A DNA stretch of 64,000 nt, taken from assembly GCA_958296045.1 (NCBI GenBank), contig CATQHT010000003.1:1685246-1749245 (forward strand), read 5' to 3'. The position numbers and the translations under genes are program-made. The stretch comes from Rhodothermales bacterium (lineage in GTDB: Bacteria; Bacteroidota; Rhodothermia; Rhodothermales; Bin80). Positions 19,861 through 29,877 of this stretch are shown here, piece by piece; position 1 is the first letter of the stretch, and each line of letters begins with the position of its first letter. The notes beneath the pieces were generated by a model, which worked only from the letters and a program-made list of their open reading frames with translations, did no database searches and was not told the DNA's origin.

Positions 19861-21302
19861 ACGGTGTTGTGCGCTATCAGGAGCGCCACATTTTCTATGT
19901 GGGGCGTCTGGGGAAAAAGGTCTACGGGTTGCATCGCTTTCAGGTCGTAGCGCTCCATGAGCGGCGCTAGGTCGCGTGCCTGCGTGCGCGGGTTGCAGCT
20001 GGCATACACTATACGGCTTGGCGCCAGCGCCAGCAGTCGGCGCACCACCTTGGGATGCATGCCAGCGCGCGGCGGATCACAGATCACCACATCTGGATGT
20101 CCGCCCGATAGTAGGCCCTTGTTTCTGGCTGCAGTGCGTAGGTCAGCGGCCACAAAGGTGCAGTTAGTGATGCCATTGGCCGCGGCATTGCAACGCGCGG
20201 CGCGGACTGCCTCTGGCACCAATTCAATGCCAAGCACGGTGCGTACCAGCGAGGCGATGGTGATGGCAAACAGCCCCATTCCGCAGTACAGGTCCCACAC
20301 CACATGGTGCGGCTCCAGCGCACCCATGGTCCGAATCACATCACACAGGACCTCAGCCTGCGGCGTATTGCTCTGGAAAAAGGACGCGGGAGCTACCTCG
20401 AAGATGTGCGGACCGACGCGTTCTTTGATGGTGCCGGGCCCAAACTCCACATGGGACGCCGCACCTATTGGCGTCGGTCCGATGCCACTGTTGATCGTAT
20501 TAACCAGCGTGGTCACCTCTGGATGTTCCGCCTTAAGGTGCGCAGCGACGCTCGCCATGCGCGCCTTGTCGTGGCGACTGGTCACCAAGTTCACCATCAG
20601 ATCCTGCGTCGTTGAGGCTTCGCGCACGACCATGTTGCGCAAGAAGCCTTTGTGTGCCCGCTCATCCCATGCAGACCATCCGTACTGGCGCGCCACCTGT
20701 CGCACGGCAACCAGAAGGCGCGACGCTGCTTCTGACTGGAGCCAGCACTCTTGCAGGTTCACCACTTTGCGCGTCCTACGTTTGTAGAGCCCCAGCGCAA
20801 AGGTCCGGTCCAGCGGCTTTTTGGATGCGATCTCTTCGCGCGTCAGCCAGCGGCGCACATTGAATGAGAACTCCATCTTGGTACGGTAACGGTACCGGGC
20901 CACGCTCGGCAGCGGGTCGCGCACCACGTGCGCCCATTCTCCCTTCAGCGATCGGAGCGCCGCTACCACCGAGTCCTTCTTAGCTTTGAGCTGCGCGACA
21001 TAGTCAACATGCTGCAGGGCGCAGCCACCGCACTCCCCAAAGTAGCGGCAGGAAGGCGTCACTCGGGCCGGACCCGCCCCCAGGACATCCACGATGCTAG
21101 CTTCCGCGTATCCGCGCTTGGCATGCTGGATGACCACCTTCAGGCGGTCTCCCGGCACTGCGTAAGGCACAAAGCACACCATGCCCTGGATGCGGGCCAG
21201 CCCCATCCCCCGGTCCGCCAAAGACTCGATCGTTACGGTGACCTCATCCCCCCGCTTCACGCGCACGGGCGCAGTCTGCACCTGGGGTGCACTAGAAGGC
21301 AT
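19857..21302 (-). CDS. rlmD: 23S rRNA (uracil-C5)-methyltransferase, RlmD/TrmA family
   Basis: The product is an S-adenosylmethionine-dependent RNA m5U methyltransferase. The ATG at 21302 gives 481 residues. A TRAM domain comes first (VKRGDEVTVTIESLADRGMG). An iron-sulfur cysteine cluster follows (SCRYFGECGGCALQH, C-x5-C-x2-C). The AdoMet motif is WDLYCGMGLFAI, the DPPRAG segment is present, and the catalytic cysteine is in YASCNPRTQARD. The presence of the Fe-S cluster favours RlmD (RumA) over TrmA; which uridine is modified (1939 or another) cannot be told. Its start overlaps the end of the Omp85 gene by 11 bp, and its stop overlaps the SDR start. Confidence 0.9.
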   Translation of the reverse strand: MPSSAPQVQTAPVRVKRGDEVTVTIESLADRGMGLARIQGMVCFVPYAVPGDRLKVVIQHAKRGYAEASIVDVLGAGPARVTPSCRYFGECGGCALQHVDYVAQLKAKKDSVVAALRSLKGEWAHVVRDPLPSVARYRYRTKMEFSFNVRRWLTREEIASKKPLDRTFALGLYKRRTRKVVNLQECWLQSEAASRLLVAVRQVARQYGWSAWDERAHKGFLRNMVVREASTTQDLMVNLVTSRHDKARMASVAAHLKAEHPEVTTLVNTINSGIGPTPIGAASHVEFGPGTIKERVGPHIFEVAPASFFQSNTPQAEVLCDVIRTMGALEPHHVVWDLYCGMGLFAITIASLVRTVLGIELVPEAVRAARCNAAANGITNCTFVAADLRTAARNKGLLSGGHPDVVICDPPRAGMHPKVVRRLLALAPSRIVYASCNPRTQARDLAPLMERYDLKAMQPVDLFPQTPHIENVALLIAHNTV

Positions 21303-23745
21303 GACCAAACCGGAAGTATGCCACAGGAGAGCGCAGCCCATCCGGCCACCACCCGGAGTCGGGCTTGGTGGGATCCCAAGCGCGATACGCCAAGTCCAGT
21401 CGCGCCACAAGGAAGGGCCACGCCAGCCGCAGTCCCATGCCGGTGCCCACACCCATCTCGCGGACGAAGGTCGATGTAGCAAAATGCCCGGTGGGACTAC
21501 CAGGCACGCGCACGGCAAAGCCCGGGTTGCGGGGCCCGAACCACACATTTCCCGCATCACTGAAGGCGGCTGCGATCCATTCTGCACCCAACGCATGTCG
21601 GATCACCGCCTGACGTACCTCCACGCTGAACTCAAGCTTGATGTCGCCACCGAGAACATAGGTGGGGTCGTCGTCCGCTCCCGCACGCGCGAAGCTGGTA
21701 GCGCCCGGCCCTAGTGCACGTAGCGGCCAGCCACGCACACTGGAGGCGCCACCGCTGAAAAAGCGACGATAGAAAGGTACCCGGTCCGAGCGTCCAGTAG
21801 GATGCGCCCAGCCCCCTACAGCTTTGATCGCCAGCACGCTGGACGGCCCCAGCGCCAGGTACCTCCGCACGTCAGCCACCACGCGTACATACTGGTGGTA
21901 ATTCATTCGATCGGTTGAACCACTGCGCCGAAAAAAAGGAAGACCCGGCAGGCTGCCTTCGACCTGGTGCGGCGTCAGCACATGACGATCGAGCAGATAG
22001 GGCAAGTTGCCACCCACCTCCATGGCGGCTTCATAGCTGTAGCCGCTGTCACGGCGCAGCGGATTGACCGAAGCGCTGCGGTAGGTGTACCGAAACGCGC
22101 TGTTCACCAGTGGGCGCGTATAGTCTTGCAGCACGCGCGCCCGTTGCACCGGGTCGACGACAATGACACTGCTGTCGGTGCCCAGGATCCGTTTGAGAAA
22201 GAGGGCCCGGAAACCGGGCAGCGTGTCTGGGTCGCTCACAGTCAAATCCAAAAGGTCCACCATAGAGGTGACCGTGCGGGTGTGGCGCATCTCCAAGCGG
22301 GTACGCAGACCGCCTCGACCGCGCAGTAGAAGGCGCAGATCGTCGCGCCGAGCGGCGGTAAGGCTGAGCGTGAACCGAGTGCGAGCCCGGTACAGATTCA
22401 GGCGCGACTCCAGATCGCGCAGCGGCGCCACCAGGTAGGGCAGCACCAACGAGGCAGTCACCTCTCCGCGGATGGACGACAGGAGCGTGGAATCAATGTC
22501 GGCCGCTATCGAGCCGGTGCTGCTGAATCGTAATACCTCCCCTCGGCCGAACAGGTTTACATTCTCATACGACACGCCTAGGCCAGCGCCCAGTGCGCTG
22601 CCTACGCCACCGAGCACGCCACTGCTCTGAACCAGAAACGTCTGCCCCTCAAACTGGTGGCGCGGCCGCGTACGCAGGGTGATGCGGTGCGGTAGCACGC
22701 CGTCGTGCGTCGGCTCCGGCGTGATGTCCGTATAGGTGAAGACGCCAGTCGCTTCCAGGCGCTGCTTGGTGGCCTGCAGGCCGGATTGGCTGTACGGAGC
22801 GCCAGGCGGCATGCGGAGCGCGCGTCGAAGAAGGTCAGGCGCGAGCCGTATCCCGGGCGCCATATTGTACGAGATCAGCGAGTCGCCTCCATGCGTGCTG
22901 GTGCCCGATGCCGTCGGACGGCCAAGCGGTGCCTGCACATCAAAATGCACCGCGCCAAAGCGGTAGCGCGGACCGGGGCGCACGCGAATCACGACATCCA
23001 TAGAGTCCGGGCTGAGCGAGGTGACGACAGCCATGATCGAGTCCCGCGTAACCGTCGCAAAACCAGCGTCGCGAAGCGCTGAGACAAGCCGCCGCCGCTC
23101 GCTTACCAGGTCCGACTCGGAATAGCGCAGCGGCCTAGCCATAAGAGCAGACCCCCCGACAAGCGATGTCCGAAGCACAGAGTCCGCCATCTGCACACCC
23201 TCGTACCGGACTTCGCGCAGAAAGGTCGGCTTACCGAGGTCAATGTGAAAAGTTACCAAAGCGCGTCTCCCGCTGCGCGTCGTGTCGATGTGCGCACGAA
23301 CGTCGGCGCTGCGAAACCCCTCCTGGGTAAAAAACCGTTTGAGCTGATCGACGTCATCGGCGATGGCGCCCGTGTCAAGCCAAGCGGGCGCCTCGCCGCT
23401 CTGCATCAGGGCGCGCCCGATGCCACGCGGGATACGCTCGCCGAGCCGGTACATCCAGAGCCACCACGTCAGGCCCCGAATACCAAAGATGACGCGGTTC
23501 GGACGGGCACGCAATAGCCCGGTCAGGACCTCGTCTGAAAAAGGGGTGCTGCCCACAAAGCGGACCCGATCAACGATCAGTGCTGGCTGTGCAGAGGTGG
23601 CTCCTGTAGGGCATGCCAGAAGCAGCAACAGGAGCAGGGCAGGCCGAGCGCGCCTGCGATCAGTCGTCGGAGTAGTAGAAGTCGTCGTCGGCCGTCGGAT
23701 AGTCCGGCCAGATCTCTTCGATGCTTTCGTAGGGCTCCCCTTCAT
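21292..23745 (-). CDS. Omp85 superfamily outer-membrane protein (BamA/TamA-like)
   Basis: This outer-membrane beta-barrel protein has N-terminal POTRA-type repeats (ALIVDRVRFVGSTPFSDEVL, FLREVRYEGVQMADSVL). Its barrel contains the conserved lid-loop motif SSVRGWPLRALGPG. The chain ends in VAYFRFGHAF, a C-terminal aromatic signal typical of outer-membrane proteins. A hydrophobic run ending ALLLLLLLACPTGATSAQ is the signal peptide. It resembles the TamA/BamA group used for outer-membrane protein insertion. Start choice is difficult: no ATG, GTG or TTG lies just before the signal peptide, so I use ATG 23745. That start overlaps the upstream small gene and gives a long basic leader. Confidence 0.85.
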   Translation of the reverse strand: MKGSPTKASKRSGRTIRRPTTTSTTPTTDRRRARPALLLLLLLACPTGATSAQPALIVDRVRFVGSTPFSDEVLTGLLRARPNRVIFGIRGLTWWLWMYRLGERIPRGIGRALMQSGEAPAWLDTGAIADDVDQLKRFFTQEGFRSADVRAHIDTTRSGRRALVTFHIDLGKPTFLREVRYEGVQMADSVLRTSLVGGSALMARPLRYSESDLVSERRRLVSALRDAGFATVTRDSIMAVVTSLSPDSMDVVIRVRPGPRYRFGAVHFDVQAPLGRPTASGTSTHGGDSLISYNMAPGIRLAPDLLRRALRMPPGAPYSQSGLQATKQRLEATGVFTYTDITPEPTHDGVLPHRITLRTRPRHQFEGQTFLVQSSGVLGGVGSALGAGLGVSYENVNLFGRGEVLRFSSTGSIAADIDSTLLSSIRGEVTASLVLPYLVAPLRDLESRLNLYRARTRFTLSLTAARRDDLRLLLRGRGGLRTRLEMRHTRTVTSMVDLLDLTVSDPDTLPGFRALFLKRILGTDSSVIVVDPVQRARVLQDYTRPLVNSAFRYTYRSASVNPLRRDSGYSYEAAMEVGGNLPYLLDRHVLTPHQVEGSLPGLPFFRRSGSTDRMNYHQYVRVVADVRRYLALGPSSVLAIKAVGGWAHPTGRSDRVPFYRRFFSGGASSVRGWPLRALGPGATSFARAGADDDPTYVLGGDIKLEFSVEVRQAVIRHALGAEWIAAAFSDAGNVWFGPRNPGFAVRVPGSPTGHFATSTFVREMGVGTGMGLRLAWPFLVARLDLAYRAWDPTKPDSGWWPDGLRSPVAYFRFGHAF

Positions 23746-23881
23746 CTTCCAGCTCCGCAAGGTTCTCCACGACCTCCAGCGGAGCACCGGTGCGCTCTGC
23801 ATAGTCAATGAGTTCGTGCTGGGTCGCGGGCCATGGCGCATCTTCCAGGTAAGAAGCCAACTCGAGCGTCCAGTATCCCAT
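23660..23881 (-). CDS. Small acidic DUF2795-family protein
   Basis: The product is 73 residues from ATG 23881; a TTG 18 bp earlier is also possible. The sequence MGYWTLELASYLEDAPWPA, the segment ERTGAPLEVVENL and the strongly acidic tail (PYESIEEIWPDYPTADDDF) match the DUF2795 family. Small proteins of this type are widespread and well conserved in Bacteroidota and relatives, but their function is unknown. The 3' end overlaps the likely 5' extension of the Omp85 gene in another frame. Confidence 0.85.
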   Translation of the reverse strand: MGYWTLELASYLEDAPWPATQHELIDYAERTGAPLEVVENLAELEDEGEPYESIEEIWPDYPTADDDFYYSDD

Positions 23882-24001
23882 GGGGCTGTAGCCGATCAAT
23901 AGATGTGGTAGTCCTGCGTGCGCGGCTGGTGCACACGGGAACGTAGATACGGATACAAACTTGAAAAATCAACACGCGTGAGCATGGCCCTGCGCAGGCG
24001 G

Positions 24002-24961
24002 CTATTGTTGCGCCGCTCTTCGAAGCACGGCCGTGCGTTCTTCCGTGCTCATGTCGATCTCTAGGAAGGGGAATGGGTTGAGCCTGCGTCCCTCGAGGTT
24101 ATGCACCTCGTAGTGCAGATGGGGCGCTACCGAGAGGCCCGTGTTGCCGCTGAAAGCGATAACTGCACCGCGCGCTACGCGCTGTCCCAGCCACACATTT
24201 GGGGCTACAGAATCCAGATGGGCGTACAGCGTCTTGTAGCCCGCCGCCGCATGGCGGATCACGACGTACGTTCCGAAGGTGGAATGGCGGTGCACCACCT
24301 CCTCTATCACGCCTGCTCCCGAGGCATGCACGGGCGCACCAATGGGCATGGTGATGTCCACTCCCCAATGAAACCGGCGGGTCTTGTAGACAGGGTGCTG
24401 GCGATACCCGAAGACCGAAATGATGGGGCCGTCAGCAGGCACAAGGCTGGGCAGCTCCTCAGTCCGCTGATAAAACACCTGGGCGAGCGCCATCAGCTCT
24501 GCGGCGCTGGACGCCTGAAGCGTAAGCCGCCGCTCCAATATTCCCAGGTTTTTGGTCAAGTCCCGCACGATGGAGCGCGTGGTGCCATCGAAGCGGTCTG
24601 CCATGTCATCCGGGGCGCTGCCGCCGATACCCACCTGACGTACCGCGCTCGGGATGGTGTCCGCTTGCAGCATGATGCGGAACAGCTCCTGATCCCGCTG
24701 CTCCAGTTGTGCCAGGCGCTCCGAATAGGTGGTCAGCAACTGGTCGGCTTCGACTACCTGCTCCTGCAGGAGACGATTCTCCTCAATTAGGGACAGCTTT
24801 CTGGGCGAAGTGTCCAGCCTGTCAAACACCAGCGCCATGGCGGCAGCCCCGAGCAGCACTAGGACTGCGGCACTTTGCAAGAGACGCCAGACGGACCAAC
24901 GTTGCACTCCGTTGCGTGGCGACTGCCAGTCCTGATACCAGTCGTAGGGTTGCTCTGCCAT
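24002..24961 (-). CDS. Membrane-anchored M23 (LytM-type) peptidase
   Basis: This 319-residue cell-envelope protein has one N-terminal transmembrane segment (LLQSAAVLVLLGAAAMALVF) and a coiled-coil stretch (LIEENRLLQEQVVEADQLL). Its C-terminal LytM domain keeps the zinc ligands in RRFHWGVDITMP (HxxxD) and APHLHYEV (HxH). It would cut peptidoglycan cross-links in the periplasm, or act as an activator of amidases. ATG 24961 (MAEQPYDWYQDW) is preferred over an upstream start at 25012 because it begins just before the anchor. Confidence 0.92.
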   Translation of the reverse strand: MAEQPYDWYQDWQSPRNGVQRWSVWRLLQSAAVLVLLGAAAMALVFDRLDTSPRKLSLIEENRLLQEQVVEADQLLTTYSERLAQLEQRDQELFRIMLQADTIPSAVRQVGIGGSAPDDMADRFDGTTRSIVRDLTKNLGILERRLTLQASSAAELMALAQVFYQRTEELPSLVPADGPIISVFGYRQHPVYKTRRFHWGVDITMPIGAPVHASGAGVIEEVVHRHSTFGTYVVIRHAAAGYKTLYAHLDSVAPNVWLGQRVARGAVIAFSGNTGLSVAPHLHYEVHNLEGRRLNPFPFLEIDMSTEERTAVLRRAAQQ

Positions 24962-25092
24962 ATTGTTGGTTTGTGCGCCAGCCAGCGCCAAACTGTATGC
25001 GGGTGGCCACAAGAGGTGGCATAACTACTGCGCTTTACGCGCTTAAGTTAAAAAACTTATGAGACTTATTACAGACGAATTGGGAGCGCAGG

Positions 25093-26088
25093 CTACGGTA
25101 CTTCTATCTTTTCCAAGACGCGCTGGACGATGGTTTCGGCTTCCATCTCTTCGGCTTCCGCTTCGTACGTGATTGTGACGCGGTGCCGCAGCACATCCAT
25201 CGCTACCGAGCGCACATCGTCGGGTGTGACGTAGGCGCGCGTCTGCAGGAAGGCGTGGGCGCGGGCGGCGAGGTTAAGGTTGATGCTAGCGCGCGGCGAA
25301 GCTCCGAAGTCGATGAGCGGTACGAGCGTCTCGAGCTTATAGCTGGCGGGGTCGCGCGTAGCGAGCACCAGGTTGATGATATATCTCTCCACGCGTTCGT
25401 CCATATACAGGTCATTGAGCACGAGGCGTGCAGAGAGGATCTGGTCCGGCTGCACTACGGGATGAACCTTGTAGCGGGGACCGGTACGCGCGTTGCGGCG
25501 CATGATTTCCAGCTCTTCTTCTTCTGTGGGATAGCCGACCTTAATTTTCATCATGAACCGGTCGACCTGTGCTTCTGGCAGCGGGTAGGTGCCTTCCTGT
25601 TCAATGGGGTTCTGCGTGGCGAGGACCAGAAAAGGCTCTTCCAGCTCGAAGGTGGTGTCGCCTATGGTGATCTGCCGTTCCTGCATGCTTTCAAGGAGCG
25701 CGCTTTGCACTTTGGCGGGTGACCGATTGATTTCGTCGGCCAGGATGAGGTTAGCAAAGAGGGGCCCTTTCTTGATAGAAAAGTCGCCAGTTTTCTGGTT
25801 GTATATGAGCGTACCCAGAAGGTCTGCGGGCAAGAGGTCGGGTGTAAACTGGATACGTTGAAACTTCATGCCGATCGCGCCGGCCAAGGAACTTACCGTA
25901 AGCGTCTTGGCCAGTCCGGGTACGCCTTCGAGCAGGACGTGGCCGCGCGCTAAGAGCCCGATCAGGAGGCGCTCCACCATATAGTGCTGTCCTACGAGGA
26001 CGTGTGACAGCTCTTTCCTCAGGTCCCGGATGAAGGCGCTTTCCGCCTGGATGCGGGCGGTAAGGGCGGCGAGGTCAAAGGTTGACAT
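25093..26088 (-). CDS. moxR: MoxR-family AAA+ ATPase
   Basis: This 331-residue cytoplasmic chaperone-like ATPase has Walker A GVPGLAKT, Walker B LILADEINR and the sensor region VLATQNPIEQEGTYPLPEAQ. The C-terminal lid has SPRASINL. MoxR proteins usually work with von Willebrand A-domain partners in metal insertion or envelope maturation, but no such partner is encoded next to it. It lies in the same direction as fmt upstream, separated by 71 bp, and may share its transcript. Confidence 0.95.
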   Translation of the reverse strand: MSTFDLAALTARIQAESAFIRDLRKELSHVLVGQHYMVERLLIGLLARGHVLLEGVPGLAKTLTVSSLAGAIGMKFQRIQFTPDLLPADLLGTLIYNQKTGDFSIKKGPLFANLILADEINRSPAKVQSALLESMQERQITIGDTTFELEEPFLVLATQNPIEQEGTYPLPEAQVDRFMMKIKVGYPTEEEELEIMRRNARTGPRYKVHPVVQPDQILSARLVLNDLYMDERVERYIINLVLATRDPASYKLETLVPLIDFGASPRASINLNLAARAHAFLQTRAYVTPDDVRSVAMDVLRHRVTITYEAEAEEMEAETIVQRVLEKIEVP

Positions 26089-26159
26089 ACGGGCTAGACG
26101 TGAAATCTGTAGCTGTTAGCAAACGGAACGCAGTAACGCCACCTGTGGCGCCATGTTCT

Positions 26160-27101
26160 TCAACAAAAGAGTTCCCCGGGACTTATGGTATAGCCATTAA
26201 GGAAGGCTGCACATTCCATGCGCCGGTGCCCTTCTTTCTGGATGCGCAGGACCTCGACGGCGTCTGTGCCGCACGCGACGCGCAACAGCGGCGCGGTCTG
26301 CAGCACGGTGCCGGGCGGCCCTGATCCATCGGCTGGGCGCACCGCCAAGAGTTTGAGTAGCCGCCCATGGTGGCGGGTCCATGCCCCTGGGTAGGGCGCC
26401 AGTCCGCGGCAGTGGTTGTGTACAGCGACCGCGCTCTTGTGCCAGGGCACTTGGCAATCCCGCGGGAAAAGTTTCGGTGCTGGTGATGCCAGCGTGTCAT
26501 CTTGGGCCACTGGGTGTGCCCGTTCTGCGGCGATACGGCGCGCAGTTGCCAGGACTGCTCGTGCGCCCAAGAGCTTTAGGCGGTCGTGCAGCATGCCGGC
26601 GTCTTCTTCTGGTCGGATGGCCGTGGGCCATTGCAGGATCATCTGGCCGGTATCTACCGCGTCCTGCAGAAAGAATGTGGTGACACCTGTCTTTGTCTCG
26701 CCTGCCATCAGTGCGCGCTGGATGGGCGCTGCGCCCCGGTAGCGCGGGAGCAAGGACGCATGCAGGTTAAAGGCGCCAAGGCGCGCCGCGGTGTAGACGG
26801 CTCTAGGCAGGATCTTGTAGGCGACGACGGCGATGATGTCTGGTTGCAGTGCCTGCACTTCGTGCGCAAAGGCTGGCGCCTTAACGCGGGGTGGCTGCAG
26901 AATATTGCGGATGCCCAGGTCTAGCGCTGCTACTTTAACAGCCGTTGGTGTGATGCGGCGCCCACGCCCGCGCGGCCTATCGGGTCCTGTGGCGACTGCC
27001 ACGGGGCAAAGCCCGTTGTGAGCGAGGGCCCTAAGGCTTGGCACCGCAAAGTCTGGGGTGCCCATAAAGAGGATTCGCACGCCGCTGCCTGAGCTTTGCA
27101 T
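26160..27101 (-). CDS. fmt: Methionyl-tRNA formyltransferase
   Basis: The enzyme formylates initiator Met-tRNA using 10-formyltetrahydrofolate. The 313-residue sequence has the catalytic core in FNLHASLLPRYRGAAPIQRA (Asn, His). The opening VRILFMGTPDFAVPSL and DRPRGRGRR match the family, and the C-terminal OB-like domain follows. The gene is divergent from the CRISPR-Cas operon across a 195-bp region. Confidence 0.96.
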   Translation of the reverse strand: MQSSGSGVRILFMGTPDFAVPSLRALAHNGLCPVAVATGPDRPRGRGRRITPTAVKVAALDLGIRNILQPPRVKAPAFAHEVQALQPDIIAVVAYKILPRAVYTAARLGAFNLHASLLPRYRGAAPIQRALMAGETKTGVTTFFLQDAVDTGQMILQWPTAIRPEEDAGMLHDRLKLLGARAVLATARRIAAERAHPVAQDDTLASPAPKLFPRDCQVPWHKSAVAVHNHCRGLAPYPGAWTRHHGRLLKLLAVRPADGSGPPGTVLQTAPLLRVACGTDAVEVLRIQKEGHRRMECAAFLNGYTISPGELFC

Positions 27102-27296
27102 GGGCGCCTTCTACGCGCAAGCGACATTTGCATTCCCCCTGTTGCATGTGGTTTGTGTTAGCCCCGGGCGCCCAGGGTGCTGCATGTCACTGCTCGATAG
27201 GGGCTATTGCTGGTAAGGGGCAAACATATTTATTCAGTAGATTCCCCGCGTGGCGCATGTCAATACGCCATTCTAGACGAAGCCCTAATCGATTGC

Positions 27297-29870
27297 ATGG
27301 ACTTGGACGCAGCGGACTGGACGCGGGTTCTTTGTGCGTGGATGCATGATCCAGTTGATTATGCGTTGTCTGTGCAGGGACGGCAGCGGCGCGGTTTACG
27401 TTATCTCCAGAGCGCAGCGGGAAAGAGCGTCAGCAAGGGTGCCATAGCGTCAGCTGCTAAGAGCGTCCATGCGGCGGCCGCGCTGGTAGCGTCCATGCCT
27501 TTGCCTAGTCTTGGGCGTCGTGGGCAGCGAGGCGTCGGACCTGAAGACGGGGGTGGACAGCTCGAGGTTTGTCACCCGGTCAGTGGGAAGTGGAGCACTC
27601 TTGCTGGGCTAACGCTTAGCGAGGATGCGGTCACTCAAGCCATACGTGGTATCGTAGGTGGATTGCCGCCGGATGCGCGTACTCGCTTTCTGGCTGTATG
27701 GCGCCTGTTGCCTGAGCGTGTGGTAGAGGCGTTGGGGCCGGAAGCGGCGCGCCTACCGCGGGATGCGCGCGTGCCCGACCACACCCTATTTCAGCACGCG
27801 GATATCACGACAGGTATCGCGGCGGCCCGTGGATTCAGCGCCAAGGGTGCGTATGCCTTTCTGTCTTTGTCGATCGGTCCAGTACAGCCGTTTATTGAGG
27901 CAGCGCGCAGTGTGCGCGACCTCTGGTCGGGCAGTGCACTATTGTCTTGGCTAGTGTTTCAGGGGATGCGGCCCGTGCTTGAGCGGCTGGGTCCGACGGC
28001 GCTCGTGTTTCCCGCGCTGCGCCGCAACCCGCTTGCGGATTTCTGGCTACGCACCAGCGGCGGCCTTGAAGCGCAAGTTCCTTTGCCGCCTTCGTTGGTG
28101 CGCCGTGCGCCTTCGGTACCGAACCGGTTTTTGGCGTTGGTACCATCGGGACCTGGGGGCGAGGACGCCCAGGCTATGGCCGAGGGGTGCAGACGCGCGG
28201 TGCAGGATGCGTGGATCGCGGTAGCTGACAGCGCTCACCGGCACGCGGATCCGGTGTTGCAGCAGCTCTCAGAGGGCATCGACTGGGACGCACGATGGGA
28301 GGTGCAGGTCTCACGCTATTTTAACGTCACCACCTCGGTGTTGCCAGAGGAGAAGCTCAGCGACGAGGCGTTGGCCGGCTGGGTCGGCGGTAGGCCAGCG
28401 TTCGGTGCGGTGTGGCCACAGGCAGCCAGCGTCCGTGGCCTTGCTCGTCGCATTCCACTGTTGCAGCGTTCCAAGCTTGGTGGCAGCATGGCTGGACGGT
28501 GGCAGGCGCAGCTAGAGCTGTCGGCGCGCCTGATGGACGCGCAGCGGGCTATCCGCCCCGTGCCCGTGCTGCCCCAAGAGGAGGGGATACCCACACCGCC
28601 CAAGTGCAGCCTTTTGGGTTCCTACGAACAGATGGGACCGGCGTCGTTGGCAGACTCCGCAACCTTCTGGAGTAAGGCGCAGGCAAGCCACTTGCGGCTG
28701 CGCGGGGGGGAGCGCTTTTCAGCGATAGCGTTGACGAAGCGGTTTGCCGCTGAGACGCACCTGCATAAAGAGCTGAGCCTGAGCACGATACAGCTGCGCC
28801 TCCCGGACACCGCTACGGTAGCGGCCGCCGCGTGGCTGCATGAGGCCAAGATCTTAGCTCAAGGCAAGTGGAACGGTCGCTGGCTCCATCAGCGGCATCG
28901 CGCTGACACCGAGCCGCCAGACGAGCCTCCGAGTGCAACGGTGTGGGCGCGTATCCGCAGCGCACGCGCGGATTACGGTGCGCCACCGACGTACTATGCG
29001 GTGCTGATGATGGATGCGGACAACATGGGCGCATGGCTTCAGGGTGCAAATGCGCCGGTGCTTACCAATGTGCTACATCCGAAGATGAGGGAGTATTTCG
29101 GGCAGCTCAACGGAGTCAACCTGGACGCGAGGTGCCCTGTCGGTCCTACGCTGCACAGTGCTATTAGCGAGGCGCTAAACAACTTCGCGAGCCATTTGGC
29201 GCCCGAGGTGGTGGACCAGGCCCATGGAACGATGATCTATTCCGGCGGTGACGATGTGCTCGCACTGCTCCCTGTGCGCTACGCGCTTCGGGCTGCGGAT
29301 GCGCTACGACGCGCATTCCAGGGAGAAGGCACAAGTACTCCTGGATGGTCGGCATTTGGCGGGCAGGAGCTATTGGCGATGGGCCGCCGGGCCACTCTTT
29401 CTGCCGGGCTGGCGGTCGTGCACTACAAGCACGACCTCCGGCATGCCATACGTGCTGCGCGCCGTGCGGAAAAGGACGCCAAAGATCGCGGACGAAACTG
29501 TGTCACACTATCCTTGGTGCGGCGCAGCGGCGAGCAGCCAAGGGTTGGGCTCTCGTGGGACCTGGTACCGTGGATGCAGTCGCTCGTGGAAGCGTTTGCG
29601 CAGGGTGCTTCGGATCGCTGGCTGTACCATCTGCGACGGGAGTTGCCTACGCTTAGGGACTCTGGACTGCCTGCTGCGGCAGTGTCCGCCGAGGTGCGTC
29701 GTTTGGTGCAGCGCAGCCAGGACCACGGAGCCGTCGAGGCGCGGGGGGCACCCCCAGACCGGTGGTGGCAAGAGTACCGCGGCCTGGCTGCAGCGGATAG
29801 CCCGACGGTCGAGGCGTTTACACGCCTGTGCTTGGGAGCTTCGTTTATGGCGCGAGGACTTGACAGATGA
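27297..29870 (+). CDS. cas10: Cas10/Cmr2, large subunit of the type III-B Cmr complex
   Basis: Cas10 makes cyclic oligoadenylate second messengers when the Cmr complex binds target RNA, and may cut DNA with an HD domain. From ATG 27297 it has 857 residues. The N-terminal motif WMHDPVDYAL keeps the HD pair at residues 17-18. The palm domain has MMDADNMGAWL and the active-site YSGGDDVLALLP (GGDD at about 650-653). So cyclase activity is expected, and HD activity is possible. A TTG at 27207 would add 30 residues, but family members start close to the HD motif, so ATG 27297 is preferred. This is the first gene of a co-directional operon. Confidence 0.93.
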   Translation: MDLDAADWTRVLCAWMHDPVDYALSVQGRQRRGLRYLQSAAGKSVSKGAIASAAKSVHAAAALVASMPLPSLGRRGQRGVGPEDGGGQLEVCHPVSGKWSTLAGLTLSEDAVTQAIRGIVGGLPPDARTRFLAVWRLLPERVVEALGPEAARLPRDARVPDHTLFQHADITTGIAAARGFSAKGAYAFLSLSIGPVQPFIEAARSVRDLWSGSALLSWLVFQGMRPVLERLGPTALVFPALRRNPLADFWLRTSGGLEAQVPLPPSLVRRAPSVPNRFLALVPSGPGGEDAQAMAEGCRRAVQDAWIAVADSAHRHADPVLQQLSEGIDWDARWEVQVSRYFNVTTSVLPEEKLSDEALAGWVGGRPAFGAVWPQAASVRGLARRIPLLQRSKLGGSMAGRWQAQLELSARLMDAQRAIRPVPVLPQEEGIPTPPKCSLLGSYEQMGPASLADSATFWSKAQASHLRLRGGERFSAIALTKRFAAETHLHKELSLSTIQLRLPDTATVAAAAWLHEAKILAQGKWNGRWLHQRHRADTEPPDEPPSATVWARIRSARADYGAPPTYYAVLMMDADNMGAWLQGANAPVLTNVLHPKMREYFGQLNGVNLDARCPVGPTLHSAISEALNNFASHLAPEVVDQAHGTMIYSGGDDVLALLPVRYALRAADALRRAFQGEGTSTPGWSAFGGQELLAMGRRATLSAGLAVVHYKHDLRHAIRAARRAEKDAKDRGRNCVTLSLVRRSGEQPRVGLSWDLVPWMQSLVEAFAQGASDRWLYHLRRELPTLRDSGLPAAAVSAEVRRLVQRSQDHGAVEARGAPPDRWWQEYRGLAAADSPTVEAFTRLCLGASFMARGLDR

Positions 29871-29877
29871 TCGATCC

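Noticed and set aside
29248-29877. Upstream extension of the cmr3 frame
   Set aside because: It overlaps cas10 in another frame; the Cmr3 family start is at 29878.
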